A stretch of 64,000 nucleotides of DNA. Source: Asaia bogorensis. GTDB taxonomy: Bacteria; Pseudomonadota; Alphaproteobacteria; Acetobacterales; Acetobacteraceae. A program made the position numbers and the translations under genes. Below, one piece after another: positions 63,553 to 64,000 of the stretch (the first letter of the stretch is position 1; each line of letters starts with the position of its first letter). The stretch spans positions 186,001 to 250,000 of the forward strand of contig NZ_UEGO01000004.1 of the NCBI RefSeq assembly GCF_900465345.1, read 5' to 3'. The notes beneath the pieces were generated by a model. The model saw only the letters and a program-made list of their open reading frames with translations, ran no database searches and was not told the origin of the DNA.

Positions 63553-64000
63553 TTGGCCAAACAATCTGCTTTTCAAAAGCTCTGGGTGGGGATGCTCTGC
63601 AGCACCAGCGTGCTTGCCGCTATCCCGTCCGCCATGGCGCAGCCAGCACCAACCCAGCCCTTCGCCCCGCTCAGCGCCCCGGCGACCCACCGGATCCTGC
63701 CTGGCAAGATCGTTTTCTCCATGCTGGTGACCCCTGATCTGACCAAGGCGCAGGTGTTTTACTCCCGGCTTTTTGGCTGGAGCTTCCGTGCCGTCGGCGA
63801 TGGCAGGACGCCGCGGGTCGAGATCCTGTCAGGTACTCAGCCCATAGGTACGATGGTGGCCCACGCCCTGCGCCATCCTGACCGCGATACCCCATTCTGG
63901 ATGCCTTTCATCTCGACCTCCGATACTGCGACAGTGGCGCGTGTGACGCGGCAGCAGGGAGGCAAGGTGCTATTCGGGCCGCGCCAGATTGATGGTCTTG
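63553..64000 (+). CDS. Exported VOC (glyoxalase)-superfamily protein, partial
   Basis: 149 residues are visible before the window ends. The start is TTG 63553 with GGAG 8 bases upstream; it gives a full signal peptide (LAKQSAFQKLWVGMLC..., ending AMAQP near residue 29). Starting at ATG 63592 would remove half of it. The mature part shows VOC-fold features (KIVFSMLVTPDLTKAQVFYS, LFGWSFRAVG, WMPFISTSDTATVARV). Function unknown; an exported VOC protein is unusual. Confidence 0.75.
   Translation, partial: MAKQSAFQKLWVGMLCSTSVLAAIPSAMAQPAPTQPFAPLSAPATHRILPGKIVFSMLVTPDLTKAQVFYSRLFGWSFRAVGDGRTPRVEILSGTQPIGTMVAHALRHPDRDTPFWMPFISTSDTATVARVTRQQGGKVLFGPRQIDGL

Overview
This window looks like chromosome of an acetic acid bacterium or close relative (Acetobacteraceae, Alphaproteobacteria). 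The evidence is high G+C, an alphaproteobacterial ntrY-ntrX-hfq-hflX block, late cobalamin genes with bluB, and hopanoid side-chain genes (hpnH, hpnM, hpnI, hpnJ, hpnK). The organism call is inference from gene content and order. No rRNA, tRNA, CRISPR array, prophage or intact insertion sequence was recognised.

Layout. 1-8.6 kb, minus strand: partial inositol-monophosphatase-like gene, hflX, hfq, ntrX, ntrY, a stripped-down ntrC-like gene and dusB. 8.7-17.7 kb: late adenosylcobalamin assembly (cobC, cbiB, bluB, cobQ, cobO, cobU, cobT, cobS), interrupted by a LysR regulator and an AT-rich orphan gene. 17.7-21.7 kb: envelope oxidative-stress genes (sodC, a catalase-like haem protein, cytochrome b561) and an LprI-like exported protein. 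21.8-33.5 kb: exported proteins, aldo/keto reductase, O-antigen ligase-like protein, a CobW GTPase coupled to a WD40 protein, bioA, a DUF2272 lipoprotein, mtnA, Nudix and a glycosyltransferase. 33.6-38.2 kb: SDR, bioF, bioH-like esterase, a fused bioC-bioD gene and a rhodanese. 38.3-47.5 kb: cysteine synthase, an OmpR/EnvZ-type pair, the metNIQ transporter, two small membrane proteins, and an SDR lacking its catalytic residues. 47.5-56.7 kb: ispE, a TPR protein, a UDG-family protein, lytic transglycosylase, an ABC pair and a CorC/HlyC protein. 56.8-64 kb: hopanoid genes, thioredoxin and a partial exported VOC protein.

How the genes fit together. CbiB, CobU, CobT, CobS and BluB build and attach the lower ligand of cobalamin, while CobO and CobQ act just before; ring-building genes are not in view. 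BioH-like, BioC, BioF, BioA and BioD cover biotin synthesis from the methyl-ester primer to dethiobiotin; bioB is not in view. HpnH starts the hopanoid side chain and HpnI, HpnK and HpnJ decorate it toward the cyclitol ether; IspE serves isoprenoid precursor supply. Genes are densely packed, and many pairs share ATGA start/stop overlaps.

The observations most worth checking are: an NtrC homologue without receiver domain, GAFTGA loop or normal Walker motifs and with no ntrB beside it; an Hfq with Glu at the usual proximal-pocket Phe; an SDR with all three catalytic residues replaced; the BioC-BioD fusion; the LysR/AT-rich orphan island in the B12 cluster; and a two-hairpin intergenic repeat found in both orientations.
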